The notes beneath the pieces are model-generated. The model ran no database searches. It saw nothing but the letters and a program-made list of their open reading frames with translations, and was not told the origin of the DNA. A program made the translations under genes and the position numbers. Positions 1 to 11,559 of a stretch of 64,000 nt of DNA are shown here, one piece after another. Location of the stretch: positions 52,277,624-52,341,623 of the forward strand of contig CM049308.1 in assembly GCA_026874595.1 (NCBI GenBank). The letters are read 5' to 3'. How positions within the stretch are numbered: position 1 is the first letter of the stretch; each line of letters starts with the position of its first letter. This DNA is from Sipunculus nudus. Lineage: Eukaryota; Annelida; Sipuncula; Golfingiida; Sipunculidae.

Positions 1-662
1 ATTCAGGTTGAAAATCCAACCAGAATAGGATAAGGATTTTGATCTGGGCTTGCCCAGTTTAAAATCAGTCCACACCAGGAATGTAATCTGAATGGTCCAG
101 ATCAAAATTGTGTTTATTCTGAATCAATTATTTATTCCATAACAGTTATTTACAAACTATAAACTTGAGAAAAACGAGGGTGAAAATTTTACTGTATTTT
201 CTAATTAATGGACATTTTCCTTTTATTTAAGTTATAAAGGTATCATTTCATTTGCAAATTAGATTTTGAGGATGATTAATTTGATACATAACTTAAATTG
301 AGTTCCACAGTCACTTAAAAGTAAGTAAAATAACTTACATGGCAGTCACCATAGGCTTAGATAAGGATTTTGATCTGGGCTGGTCCAGTTTAAAATCAGT
401 CCACCCCAGGAATGTAATCTGAATGGTCCAGATCAAAATTTGGATCTGGGCTTGCCCAGTTTAAAACCCGTCCAGACCAGATCCAAATCCTGAAGTCTTC
501 AACACAGAATTTTGATCTGGACCGGCCCAGATCAAAATTTTAATCTGGGCTGGCCCAGTTTAAAACTGGTCTGGCCCAGATCAAAATTTTGATCTGGACC
601 GGCCCAGATCAAAATTTTGATCTGGGCTGGCCCAGTTTAAAACTGGTCCAGATTCTAATCTG
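1..662. repeat. Palindromic minisatellite, TTTTGATCTGGGC type
   Basis: The motif TTTTGATCTGGGC followed by TGGCCCAGTTTAAAAC, and its partner GGTCCAGATCAAAA, recur at about 35-115, 360-480 and 505-655. Neighbouring units read as near inverted repeats of each other, so the stretch 505-650 can fold into nested hairpins. The middle part (about 120-355) is AT-rich and holds no unit. No ORF is present. The repeat start lies at the window edge, so the array may continue upstream. Confidence 0.75.
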
Positions 663-712
663 GGCCTCGACATATATACGGATTGTTAAAATGAAATCAA
701 ATGTACTTACAA

Positions 713-1341
713 GAAAAAAAAACGTGCCGCGGTCAAATTTGGCTAAAATTTAAGGTACAAATTTTATATTTTTGCTAATATTTTAAACAATTTTAAAGAT
801 TTTTATCTAATTTTGGGTATATATAAGTCAATTTTGATATATTAAGGTTGATATATTAAGGTTGTATTACTGAAAAAAGTTCCTAGCTATAACATCTTTG
901 GCATTAAGTGACAAAATATGTTTCCTGATTTTTTATCAAATATATTATGTTTTGGCCCATAACATTTTTAAATTATATAATACAGGGTTAATTTCTGGCA
1001 TGTACATAGGAACTATATAGAGGAATATTTATGGTAAATATGAAGAATGACAGATCAGTGGTTTTGATATAAGGCACACCTAAAGTGTGAAAATAGGTTT
1101 TTATTGAAAAATTCAGGTTAAATTTTTTCTAAATTTCTCAAAGGAACGAAGACCTAGAGACGCAATTTTTGGCATGGTAGGAGATTTTGGATACATCTAT
1201 CGTAATGCTGAAAATTGGATTCGTAGGTCTTATGGTTTCAAAATGTGCCCTGTTGACGGACGGCTGGATGGACGGCTGGAAAGACGGACGACGGACAATG
1301 GGTCATGACTTTAGCTCAGATGACTAATAGTCAGCTGAGCT
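713..1341 (-). mobile_element. Dispersed non-autonomous element, family A, copy 1
   Basis: This is the reverse-orientation copy of an element seen again near 28.1, 38.9, 39.6 and 40.85 kb. Shared blocks are a tract near ACCTTAAATTTTGCC, a TATATAGTTCCTATGTACATG block, a block around CACACTT next to AAAACCTATTTT, a GACGGACG tract, and a terminal hairpin AGCTCAGATGACT-AAT-AGTCAGCTGAGCT at 1313-1341. It has no coding capacity. The mechanism of movement is not known from the sequence. Confidence 0.75.
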
Positions 1342-1345
1342 AATA

Positions 1346-2375
1346 AAATCAAATGTAACACTGACACCTTAAAATTGAAAATAACATGGATATAGCAAAG
1401 TATATAACTATTAAATTACATGTACCATCAGTTGTTTCCTGCAGTTCATTCACATGAAATGTCTCCCGCCAGTTTTTCTGTTGGCGATTGGCGTAGCGTA
1501 ACACCAAAGGGGCATACCTTGAGCCCCACCCCTCGAACAGTTTGTCACTGTGATTTTCTTTCAATATACTGAAGTCTTGCTGAATCTACAACACATGAAC
1601 ACTATTATGTCAGTACCAAAACAGTTGGAAGAGGGTACAGATTTACCTCTGTTCGCCAATAGGTAAAGAGAAGATATCTTCACAATATTTACCAATTACA
1701 ATTACACTGTTCATCAGTTGACGGAATCAGAGCACTAATTCATTTTCCATTAATAAAATTGCCACTTATTTGACAGTGGTATATACAGCATAATAGACTA
1801 CTCAAACAAAATAAAGGTAAATTTATTAGGTTATATCAAAACTCAACTGTTGGAAGATGTGTGGTTGAAATATTTTACATACAGTCAAACCCCCTTCTTA
1901 TCATGTGTTTGATAATCCGGCATTCAGCCTAAAACAGCATTTTCTTAGAACAGATTTCCCACATTTTTTTGCCACACATAATCTGGTAATTCCCAATGGT
2001 GTCGCATTAAAGGGGTTTAACTCTATATTGTACACATTCATTCAGTGACTAAAATCAATCAGAACAAGACACTGATTATTCATAAGTTCATATTATTGTA
2101 CAATGATGATTTTGTTCTTACAGTACACATATTTTTACACATATTTTCTTGGTAGTTGAAAATATTAAATACATAAAGACAAAACAGAATTTTGCCAATG
2201 TTTCAAAGCAGCTGTAAAGGTTTAATGAAAACTGTCATAGGTAAATTGTGTGCATGACCAAATAATGATCTAAAAAATGTTACTAAAATCTGACACGAGG
2301 CTTCTTTAGAGCCATGAAATATTGGTTTTATCTAAAAATATATTGTATATCTACCCAAGGGAAAAAGTTAACGAT
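1346..2375. other. No recognisable feature
   Basis: AT-rich DNA with stop codons in all frames. I see no exon with splice sites, no repeat unit and no RNA gene here. Confidence 0.5.
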
Positions 2376-2379
2376 ACAA

Positions 2380-2549
2380 AGCCCAGCCGATTACGATTTG
2401 TGCCCTGTTAACAGATGAATTTTTTTTATTTTTTCAAAATCCCAAAAAATAGAGGAAAAAATTCCCTGTTAATGGACAGACGGCCAGAAGGCTGGACAGC
2501 GGACAAAGGGTGATTGCTAAAGCTCAGATGACTTGCAGTGAGCTGAGCT
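2380..2549 (+). mobile_element. Truncated 3' end of family B element
   Basis: It contains TTACGATTTGTGCCCTGTTA, an internal deletion, a GGACAGACGGCC-type tract and the terminal hairpin at 2521-2549 (AGCTCAGATGACT-TGC-AGTGAGCTGAGCT). The same order is found in the tandem array at 50.6-54.5 kb. Confidence 0.65.
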
Positions 2550-2997
2550 GAAAAAAAAACAACAAAAATAGTAAACAGAAAGAAATACTGTGGTTTCCCT
2601 TTTGTTTGTGAGGGCTTTAATTTTGCGATATTTGCAAATGGGATAAAAAGAGTACATGATAAACACATGTCAAATTGACAAATATAAATAAAACAGTAAT
2701 GCAGATTAGTCTTGATCAGGAAGTGTCACTTCAATGGCAACATATGAGAAGTAGCTCCTGAACAAGACAAGTTCATAATTTGTATCTCAAATCCATAGAA
2801 TGTACCTTAATTAATGCATGTTCCAGTGCAGTGTGATACTTGTGCAGAACATTTTTAATTGGGTATGGCAGGGGAAAAGCGCCTTCATTAATACATGCTA
2901 AAATTACAGTGTGATACTTGGTGTGAATAACAAGTGGGCATGGGAAATTTTCCTTAATAAATCATGGCCCTTCCAGATAAAACATACAAGAAAAGTA

Positions 2998-3027
2998 TGT
3001 GTGTGTGTGTGTGGGGGGGGGGGGGGA
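2998..3027. repeat. (TG)n followed by poly-G
   Basis: A GTGTGTGTG tract runs directly into about 14 consecutive G residues. The opposite strand gives spurious Pro/Thr-His ORFs. Confidence 0.9.
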
Positions 3028-3082
3028 GAGGGCCTCTGCAGATAATATGAGATATAATTTGCTTGCAAATTATAACTAGAAA

Positions 3083-3345
3083 TGGGCACTCGGTAGAGCG
3101 CATACCTTCGCCGAAGCCACTCGATACCACCTTTTCGTGACCTTCACCTCGACCTTTGACCCAATCACTCCCAAAATATAATAGATTGGTCCTCAGGTCA
3201 TTACCCATCATCCCACCAAATTTCATGGAATTCAGGTCAGTACTTCTTGAGTTATGCGATACACATACATACATAAATACATACATACAAATAAATAAAT
3301 ACACGGGGATCAAAACATGACCTTCCGCCGATGGCGAAGGTAACA
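3083..3345 (+). mobile_element. Short dispersed element with tRNA-like head and inverted ends
   Basis: The left part reads CACTCGGTAGAGCGCATACC, which resembles a tRNA A-box region. TACCTTCGCC (3103-3112) is matched by its exact inverse GGCGAAGGTA (3333-3342). The interior contains GACCTTCACCTCGACCTTTG and an (ATAC)n/(AAAT)n tract. I recognise this type as common in marine invertebrate genomes. No B box was found, so a true SINE origin is uncertain. Confidence 0.6.
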
Positions 3346-3829
3346 ATAAACAAAAACATTATGAACTCAGTATTTATTTGATTTCACAATGGAAGGTATA
3401 GATATACAGGCCATGTGAAATGTTTACATGAACTAATTGCAAATACAGTTTACTTGCAAACAATTCCTAATAACAACAAAGTCCTTTGAATAAAGTGTTC
3501 ATTCATTCCACATAAAAGCTAAAAGCAACATGTTCAGCCTATTGTATTAGGAAATGAGGTAAGAAATTATATACACATCAAATGGTAAATGCTCCTGCAA
3601 ACATATCACAGTGCCTGTGTATGTAATTATTCAATTGAATACTGGGAACTATAAAAGTGTTTTTTTTTTTTGTTTTCTAAAATATATAATTTAATAATTC
3701 AGAACCAAATAAAATAATAAAGAGTAATATTGGGTATTTCACTGCAATGGAGCATGCATGAATCAGTCACTGTCTGCTATTTAGCCCACACTTCCTAAAA
3801 TGAATCAAACGAAAGCCAAAATAATAATG

Positions 3830-4240
3830 ATATATATATATACACACACTGTCTCGTCCCAAGACAGTGTATTCAGATTCGCTCTGGCTCCTCTACATCA
3901 ACGTCTTGAGTTCGGCCCTATAGTGAAAGGCGTGTATGATTCCGAATAGAGGGACCCGTCGGAATCATGAGTAAGCTTAATTCCATGCGTTGTCAACGTA
4001 AGATAATTCCCTTTTCGTTGCCTTTATAGATATTTTGAAAAAAAAACATGCACATGCACTTATTTAGTACCAAAGCCACACTGGATGTATTTTGATATGT
4101 GTATTTAGTATTTTTATAGTTTCTCTATAATTTCTTCTATAATTTCTCCATCACACGGCCTCAGTGTACAGGCCAGAGCCACAACTGTGATCTTATCACA
4201 GTTGTGGGTTCAGCAACAAATACACACATATATATAACCT
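3830..4240. repeat. Hairpin-bearing AT-rich segment, possible MITE
   Basis: Two perfect hairpins lie here. ACACTGTCT (3846-3854) pairs with AGACAGTGT (3862-3870). CCACAACTGTGAT (4179-4191) pairs with ATCACAGTTGTGG (4195-4207) across a CTT loop. A (TA)n tract at 3830-3841 precedes the first and a second short (TA)n follows the last. Identity as a transposable element is an inference. Confidence 0.4.
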
Positions 4241-4599
4241 TAATTAACTAGCTGAAACTGTAAAGACAGGCCAGGAAAAAAATAAATTTGGTATTTTTCC
4301 GTAAGGACACAAGTTACTTTGTCAGATGTTATAGGCTGAATTTTTATACATTTACTAAGAAATACATGTATAAATGCTACTATTTAACGCTTATTGTACT
4401 TTCATTGTACATGAGTGTATTTTGCAGTATTTGCATGGAAAAGTGGGCATTTTTTTTAATCATTAACAACTTGAAAGCTCATTTCCATTAAGCGAGTTTG
4501 ACGTCCCCATCTGAGGCTTGTTAACATACACGCAGTTACCAGGTTACCCGGTCTAGATTAACCCCACCCCCCAAATTCAATGACAAGTTACAACCAATG

Positions 4600-5170
4600 C
4601 GCACGACTCCGATCGCGATCGTTTCATAAACTAAAGCCAAAGTCAAGGCTTTACATGTTTAAAGTGTCTTTTCACTGGTCCCTGCACCGTTCGGTACTAA
4701 TAGTAATAGTGACAGGCCCTTGGTGTCAGAATGGGTGGAATATTTTTTTATTATAATAAATCTGGAGCTGGACTTGGAACAAAAACCGTGATTCTCTAAT
4801 GGGAGGCACACAAACTAAAACACTGGTACTCATTAGTCCGGCCATGATGCTTGTCACGTGACCAAGGCAGTCAACCTGGCGGCAGTTCGTGCAACTTTGA
4901 AATGGGCCAAAGGTGATCTTTTTCACTGTCTCATTGAAACAAAAATACTGCACTAAATCACATAAAGTGTTGGTCATTCTGGGTCATAGATATTCGTTAC
5001 TTATCTGTGAACACCGGTATGAGATGTGCTAACCCCCATAATGTTAAGGTATTGGGCACAAACTCCGACCCGCGGTCACAGTCACTGCCTTCTTCCATGG
5101 CGGAAAACGCGGCAAAAGGATGGCATACGTCACAGGGCACGTGACTTCAGTGCGCGTTCAGAGAACAAAA
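4600..5170. promoter_or_regulatory. Promoter-like island with E-boxes and a CRE-like site
   Basis: The segment is less AT-rich than its surroundings. It has the palindrome GTCACGTGAC at 4853-4862 (matching the USF/TFEB-type E-box), CACGTGAC at 5138-5145 and a CRE-like TACGTCA at 5126-5132. The candidate exons starting at 5982 lie downstream on the plus strand. No TATA box or initiator can be assigned, so promoter activity is only inferred. Confidence 0.3.
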
Positions 5171-5261
5171 GTTAATCATTATTATTTTTCGTTTTGTTAA
5201 TCACTGATGTCTCAATTTTCTAAAATGATAACATCCTATGGCAAACCCATTTTATAAAGAA

Positions 5262-5455
5262 CTTCGGTAAGGTAAATTAAAAAAAAAAAGAATAACCCAA
5301 CAACTGAGTTGTAGATCCTAACCCAAAGTTGTTGGGCTAAATCAACGCATCTGGTTAGGTAAATCTATTAGCTTTTGACCCATATTTCTAACCCAACCAG
5401 CATGACACAACAGTTGGGTTAAGGAAATAACCCAACATTTTTTAGAGTGTATTTT
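5262..5455. mobile_element. AACCCAAC-motif element, probably a truncated MITE
   Basis: The motif AACCCAA(C) and its inverse TTGGGTT/TTGGGCT occur about six times in 160 bp, in both orientations. One edge reads ACCCAACATTTTTTAGAGTG, which resembles hAT-type MITE ends. The opposite edge is a poly-A run without a matching terminal inverted repeat, so the copy is probably incomplete. Confidence 0.45.
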
Positions 5456-5460
5456 TTATT

Positions 5461-5671
5461 ATTTTGGGGTGTAATACTGAGACCCATAGCTCAGAGGATA
5501 AGGGTAACAGAGACTTAATGTCAGGTTTCTAAGGGTTTTTAACAGATCTCCCTGGATGTCAAGTAAGGAGATTCCAGGTCCATGCAGCGGTTACGATTTG
5601 TGCCTGGTTAACGGACGGACGCCGGACAAACAGATCGCTGTATCTCAGATGACAATCAGTCAGCTGAGATA
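5461..5671 (+). mobile_element. Family B element, single unit
   Basis: It matches one unit of the 50.6-54.5 kb array in order: ACCCATAGCTCAGAGGATAA, GGTAACAGAGAC, a GTCAAGTAAGGAGATTCCAG block, GGTTACGATTTGTGCC, a GGACGGACG tract, and the hairpin at 5641-5671. This shows the array unit also exists as a dispersed element. Confidence 0.7.
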
Positions 5672-5981
5672 AAACATATTTATACTGAAAAGGTTACCCA
5701 ATATACCTTGTAAGTGTATCATTCTCTATTTAGTAACACAACTTTTTTTTATTTTTATTGTATATAGTATTTTATTTACAATACAAGTTATTAACATTTA
5801 GATAATTAAATAATCTATACCCATATTCTAAAATACTTGTCAGATTAATGGGCAGATCAGTTCAGATAGTAGAATCTAACGATTCATATGTTTGTTTATC
5901 TTTTAAAATGTTACTTTTAATTTTAAAGTTAAACTATCTGGTTCTATGCATCTAATGTGCACTAATGGTATTTGTTTACAG

Positions 5982-6834
5982 CTACCGTCCCCGTCCCAGT
6001 TCAGTGACATAATACGGGCACTGATCACGTCATTTGCATACCTTGCCACAGAAGAGGGATTAGTTGGTGCCGATGCCTGTGCGAGGTTTTGGATCGATAA
6101 CACAGGTTTATTTTCACCCTAATTTTAATTTTGTTATCTTTTACATATGATCATAAATGGATAAAAAATTGATATATAAAAACAAACATTATTTGGAAAG
6201 ACAATGAAGGGAATACTGATGCGGCTACGGCTGGAACTTGGCTTGATTAATCAATTATAATTCATTTCAATTAGCATCAATCAATAGATACGGCATTGTT
6301 GATACTCTTGTTAATAAATTATGTTTACTGCTATTTGGCAATGCAAACTTTTTATTACAGGCACTATGGAGGAAAATACTTTGCCACACCTTCCAGAATA
6401 CCAGGCGTCGAAGAGACTTCAGGGTAGATTCCCTCCAAAACAACAAAAAAAATGGAACTGCGGTAAAGAAAAGGTAAACTGATGTGTCCCGAGGAAAAAC
6501 TGCAACGAAAGGCCATGACGGAGCATGTTTTTGATGTGGTAAATTATCTGCCAGACGTCCCTGCCGGAGAGGAAGAGTTCAGTATCCGAACTCACAGCGA
6601 GTGGATGAGGGACAACAAAAGGGTCCGTCCAAAGAAGCCTGACTACAAACAGGTGGAGCTACTGATGGTGAGATCAATGGCAACCAGGCGACAGTTGGTA
6701 GTTGTCAAGGGTGTTCCTGTAAAGGAGGTATTAGAAAAATTCCCCTGGCTTGCAGATGAGGATGAGGTAGGTAGTTCTATAGAAAGCTCAGGTATGTCTG
6801 TTATGACCGCCCATACGTACACACATACATGGAA

Positions 6835-6887
<53 letters not shown>

Positions 6888-6960
6888 AATTTAAAAATAG
6901 GATACAGAGGTAAGAGACACTGAGAGACTAATACGGCTACACTCATTCTCTCTCTCATTC

Positions 6961-7009
<49 letters not shown>

Positions 7010-7361
7010 ATGAAAATAATGTTAATGTTAAGCTAAGACATTTAGTTTGTATATAATATTGTCCTACGTTACTATATATAGCATTCATCATTCCATTTAA
7101 ATACTAGCTATATTAGTTTGAATGAATACGTATAAATTTAAATAGAACATGTCATATCAGGTATAAAAATTCTGATTTTTTTCATTAACAGTTGGTATCG
7201 GAATATGGCCGGATAACAGAGAAGAATCTGGCTGATCAGTTCACAAGCAACTACAGCAGGCCGTACATAAGCTTCTGCTGGGCATACCAGAAAAAAAGCC
7301 TTCGCTACAGGAGACATTGATGGCACATTTGCAGGAACAGCGGACTCAGGACGAACGATAA
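5982..7361 (+). pseudogene. Decayed exons of a SAMD3-like multicopy protein
   Basis: Four segments have good splice context: 5982-6105, 6361-6471, 6482-6766 and 7192-7361. The first begins LPSPSQFSDIIRALITSF. The second, read from 6361, contains FQNTRRR. The third contains the ordered motifs EEEFSIRTHSEWM, VELLMVRSMATRR and VLEKFPWLADEDE. The fourth continues LVSEYGRITEKNLADQF. Donor GTAGGT at 6767 and the acceptor ending at 7191 join in phase 0. The pattern (two short blocks, then LM..T...RR, then a W/YP.L..E tail) matches a large uncharacterised animal family often annotated as sterile-alpha-motif protein 3-like. The second block shifts frame against the third (TAA at 6464-6466). The fourth shifts frame near 7245, after which KQLQQAVHKLLLGIPEKK is read. 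The copy is therefore probably dead, or my exon edges are wrong. Function is unknown. Confidence 0.5.
6838..7006. repeat. Two (TA)n tracts flanking a 77-bp spacer
   Basis: TA dinucleotide runs at about 6838-6884 and 6963-7006 sit on either side of a short unique spacer containing CTCTCTC. Both lie in the intron between the two best SAMD3-like exons. They generate spurious YIYIYI ORFs on both strands. Confidence 0.9.
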
Positions 7362-7365
7362 GGTA

Positions 7366-8080
7366 GGGAATATTTTGAATTTATTCCAAAAATACTTAAA
7401 TTAAATTATATAAATTGTGCAAATATTAAAGCAACAAACTATCAAGACAAAATATAAACATCTCGATTTAAATTCTCTTTCGTAGCTGTATTAATACAAA
7501 TCGGTATAACATGACATCAACATTATTTAGGGATAAAAGAATGCAATTCTTACTATTTTAATTTTTTCAGCTGTCATGTCTGCTTTAACATATATTGGTG
7601 ACTGCTGAAAAAGGATCATCTGTTCCATGGCTACTGAACAGATATACCAATATTTAAATTTTTTCACATAAACATGATTCAATAGCATTTTCTTTGAAAA
7701 GTAGGTTAATATATTTTAAAAATACTTCATCACTTTTTTTGTCAAATCAAAATGACAGTTTGCGGGACATTAATTTATACAGACGTTTCTCGTGTTTTTT
7801 TTTTTAAATATTTATTCCATTACACCTTGTTTCACCACTTTTCTTTCTCGCCAAATCAAAATGCCACGTTGTGGGACCCTTATTCATATAGAGGTTTCTC
7901 ATGCTTTTTTTATATTTATTCCATTATATAATTTAATGATATTGTTGATAAACATATACAATTGAGCAAATGTAATGCCACTTAACTGTAGTTTACAATA
8001 TGAGATTTATTTATAGAGGTACTGTCACAGAATATTATGTGTTTGCTAAATATATATTCCATGCCATGTTTTATCTCTTC
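7366..8080. other. No recognisable feature
   Basis: AT-rich sequence. A short diverged duplication is visible (ATCAAAATGACAGTTTGCGG near 7747 and ATCAAAATGCCACGTTGTGG near 7855). No exon was seen. Confidence 0.45.
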
Positions 8081-8189
8081 ACTTTAAGCCCTCCTACTAT
8101 TGTTTTAAGATATATGCAGATGTACCATCCTTATGTGGATCTCCCCCTGAAGAGTTTACCCCTACTACAAGCCTGAGTCTCCCTTTATT

Positions 8190-8300
8190 GCCCTGGGTGA
8201 AAGTCTTTTTCATGCCCTGGTCAAAACAGCCTATTATGAGACCCCCGCTTACCTGAAAGCTGACCACCGAACCGTGGGATATTGTCCACATGTTTGTTGA
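8190..8300 (+). pseudogene. Conserved-looking coding fragment, unknown
   Basis: One frame reads ALGESLFHALVKTAYYETPA and continues to HRTVGYCPHVC before a stop at 8298. It lies downstream of the SAMD3-like exons on the same strand and could be part of the same decayed gene. I do not recognise a domain. Further open segments at 8373-8567 and 8531-8773 are on the same strand and are equally unassigned. Confidence 0.2.
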
Positions 8301-9300
8301 AACTAAAGTTGATTGTAAGGGCCACAATAGATAACTGTAAACTGGTTCTGGTTTATTTTTCTGCTGAATATTTTGCTGGGGCACAAGAGACTAACTAGAA
8401 AACAGTTGGCCAGAGACACTGCTAGTGTCCAGATGGGTGCTCTGAGCTGGGAGCTAAGCACCAAGTTTACCTGTGGGTCCCTTGTCACAGAGAGAGGACT
8501 TTTTGACTGCTTCCAAGTGAAGGAATTATTTTGGTCAACTTTTATAAACTTTCTGAACATTTTTTAAGTTCTCATCAAGCTGATGCATCAGTATCTAACA
8601 CAGAGGAAAGCTGTACTACAGAGACCAATTTACTGCTACCAAAATTTGTCGACTTGGTTTGTTCATCTACCAGTGGCTCAACTACCAGTGCTATACCAGA
8701 GAGGACCAGGGACACTTCGAGCCTGTATCTGGAGTTCCTGTTGGACCCTACCATATCACCCAGTATATGGTGAGCCCTCTTTTATATGCAATACTATTCA
8801 TGGGAAAATTCTCCAGAACCATCTAATATTGTCGCCCTATTAATGTAAGTCTTTTATGGTCCTTTCATATTAAATACAGTAAATACCCATAGATAGGACG
8901 CTGTTGTAATTTGCGTTGCGTATGTAACAAATGGAATAAAGTTGGATGTTATTCAGTTTTGTCAAAGTCAAAACTAGTATCTTAAAACATCAAATAATTG
9001 CGTGTTCTTTCATTCTTTCCAGTGTGGTATTCCTGGAATATTCCACCCACATTGTGGTCTTCCGTCACCTTTTGAGAGGGGAGGACACCCATAGTTAATT
9101 TTACCATTAAGCTGTAAATACAGTTAATAAAGTCCTTTTTTTTTGTTATCCTGTCTTCATCTGGTTTGTATGAAACTGTAATACTGTGTTGTAACATATC
9201 ATTAAGGCATGAAAGAACCTGGGGCAAGGAACTTTGGGTTGTGTGAATGACCTGGGGTTGAATCCTTGACAGGTACCATTACCCTGTACTTTAGGTACAG

Positions 9301-9375
9301 CCAGAGGAGCCCATACAGATTGTCTATGATGAAGAGACCAGAATTTTCCGTTCACACTATATAAAGAAGGCATGA
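9301..9375 (+). pseudogene. Candidate terminal exon, unknown
   Basis: After a fair acceptor (TTTAGGTACAG, ending at 9300) a short frame reads PEEPIQIVYDEETRIFRSHY and ends at TGA 9373-9375. The charged composition looks coding-like. Attribution to the upstream SAMD3-like remnant is a guess. Confidence 0.2.
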
Positions 9376-10008
9376 GCGTCTGCCAGATAACCTCCGCTGT
9401 GCTCACGTTTCTGTCTGCAAGGTACGTCTTCAACTTTGCATATTCAAATTCTTTGCTTGAATCCCATGTATTTTCCCGAAATGTTACACTTCAGTTGGGG
9501 GATGGGATGATGCAAGAGAAGTCCAAGAAAGCAAAGTACCGCTACAAGACAGTGCTAAATGCAATTGCTAAACTGAATGTACTTGTGAAGGACTGATCCC
9601 TTCGAATAGCATCACAGGTTTGTGTTCATCACATCAAACATACATATATTATGTTCTGCTGTGATTTATATAATCATATGTTATGTTATGAATCATATTT
9701 GTACTGTGTACCATATACTACATTTGTCCATAAAGAAGAGTTAACAAAGCGCTGCTCAACATTCATCCCAACTAAACTGCACACCGGACCCGCCAAACGT
9801 ATTACACCATACTTCAAACCACACTCCAAATATTCTTCGCAACAGCAACAAACGACCTCTCACTCCAGATCACATATTCTTATAACATCTCTCCCAGTTA
9901 GACTCGTTCAGTCTTTCAATCACTTTTCCCAAAGAATCATCAAAACGGTGAACACTTTACACTGAAAACATTAACTCGTCCTCAAACGGGTTTACCTAAT
10001 TCGACGGG

Positions 10009-10075
10009 TAGGGTCGTCAACTTGCATGGTCAAATGACAAGTCTATAGGCTCGTCATTACCCAATGACGACCCTA
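10009..10075. repeat. 11-bp perfect inverted repeat
   Basis: TAGGGTCGTCA at 10009-10019 and TGACGACCCTA at 10065-10075 are exact inverses across 45 bp that also contain several CGTCA/TGACGA-like words. It may be a short foldback element. Confidence 0.6.
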
Positions 10076-10239
10076 AAAACTCGTCAAAAGCAAACTCGTC
10101 AAATCACTTTTCGACTATTGTTGGGCAATTCTTTTCTGTTGAAAATTGTGCATAATGAATATAAATAGACAAAACTGGAGAAAATTATAATTTGATGTTC
10201 GTAAACTAATCTGAGGTGTTCGACGCTATCGACCGAAGG

Positions 10240-11545
10240 GTACTTGCAGGATATATATGTGAAGTATTTCAACCTCGTAACGTTTCAGGATTGTTCGGGA
10301 GATGATGCTTTAATACACAAGGAAACATTCTACAAGAAAAACTATGTTGAGCCAGTTTTGTACGAGTCGGGGTTCAATGAAAGTGCTGAGAGTAAATCTC
10401 AATTTCACTATGTTCTCATTGGCCAGTCACAGCAAGCATTATTTAAAGAATTACTCAAAGAGGACTCTTCATTATTGTCCAGCTCTCTTAGACTTCACTG
10501 ATGGTTCAGTACCGAAAAAGAAAGATTTTCCCCAAGCCGTCCTCATGCCATCAAGTTGGTACTTTATCAGGAATTATGACTCATGCGATCAAGTTTGTAC
10601 TTTATCAGGATTCATTATTGGCAGTTTAATGTTCCCATGGTAATTTTCAGCCAGCTGTTAGAACGATTATTGAGGTTCAACAGCTTGTTTTGCTTTGTAA
10701 AGAAGAAAACCTTAAGATATATGGACAAATTTCAGCCATTGATGTAAAAATGTTAAGAGTTTAGAAACACCAGGAATAGAACTAGGTGTGAAATGGAGCA
10801 AACAGAAGGGCAGTGTGGTTTTCATGTTCGGGGATAATCTAGGAAGCAACATGATCGGTGGATTTGTTGAAAACTTCAGTTTTTGTGATATTTCCATGTC
10901 GGACATTCATAAATGTATTGCTTTGGGACTTTGAAGTAAGGTCCAAGGAGACGCATGTCCACTCTCTGACAGAGGTTAGTGAACAAAGGTGTAAGGATCA
11001 TAATGATGTAAAATTTGAATCTGTTTTGAATCAGCTCAACTTCTACCATGTGACACTTCCAGCCTTGCCTGCATGCTTAGGGCATGATTTGTTTGAGGGT
11101 GTTTTTAAAGAACACCTGCATTTAATCTTAAATTACTATAATAATACAAATGGTTGGTTTACTTATAAGTATTTGAATACAAAAATTCAACAGTTTAAAT
11201 TTAAGGGGGCAGATTCAAATAACAGACCTGATAACACAAAATAACAAGGCAGTAAGAAGGTATTGGTACTTCTTCTGTTCCTCCCCCTAGATTACAGTGA
11301 CAAACATTTATGATTCAAATTACAAAGTTTGGAAGCTCTTATTCTTGTTCGGCAGATTGTCGAACTATAATGTGTGCTCGAGTTATTCATGAAGGGCTAG
11401 TTGCAGTGATGTAAATAGTCAAATAGAACAATACCTTGAGATGAGACTTTTTCCAGCTGTTATACTTCAGTGTGAGAATATCAGTGTGAATGGCACTTTG
11501 TTACGTAAGAACCGGCCCATATTGTAATAAAACGACACACAGTGT
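10240..11545 (+). pseudogene. Transposase-like remnant, GDNLG/HDLFEG family, copy 1
   Basis: Open segments in several frames follow the order of a multicopy invertebrate transposase-like protein. At 10270-10500 it reads SGDDALIHKETFYKKNYVEP. At about 10770-10880 it reads GDNLGSNMIGGFVENFS. At 10990-11240 it reads FYHVTLPALPACLGHDLFEG, then WFTYKYLNTKIQQFKFKGAD. A further piece near 11310-11390 reads VWKLLFLFGRLSNYNV. The frame changes at least three times and stops interrupt it, so it is non-functional. The motifs GDNLG and HD.(F/L)EG recur in large uncharacterised mobile-element proteins of animals; I cannot name the superfamily. A related copy lies at 19.55-20.07 kb. Confidence 0.5.
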
Positions 11546-11559
11546 AATAACGACCCATA

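Noticed and set aside
3346-3640. Possible small exon near the (TG)n/poly-G tract
   Set aside because: No splice pair and no open frame of meaningful length.
4726-4977. 83-codon minus-strand ORF with CTNCRQVDC
   Set aside because: Cysteine pattern looked zinc-finger-like but spacing fits no family, and the second half has AT-driven composition.
6778-7091. YIYIYI-containing ORFs on both strands
   Set aside because: They are translations of (TA)n tracts.
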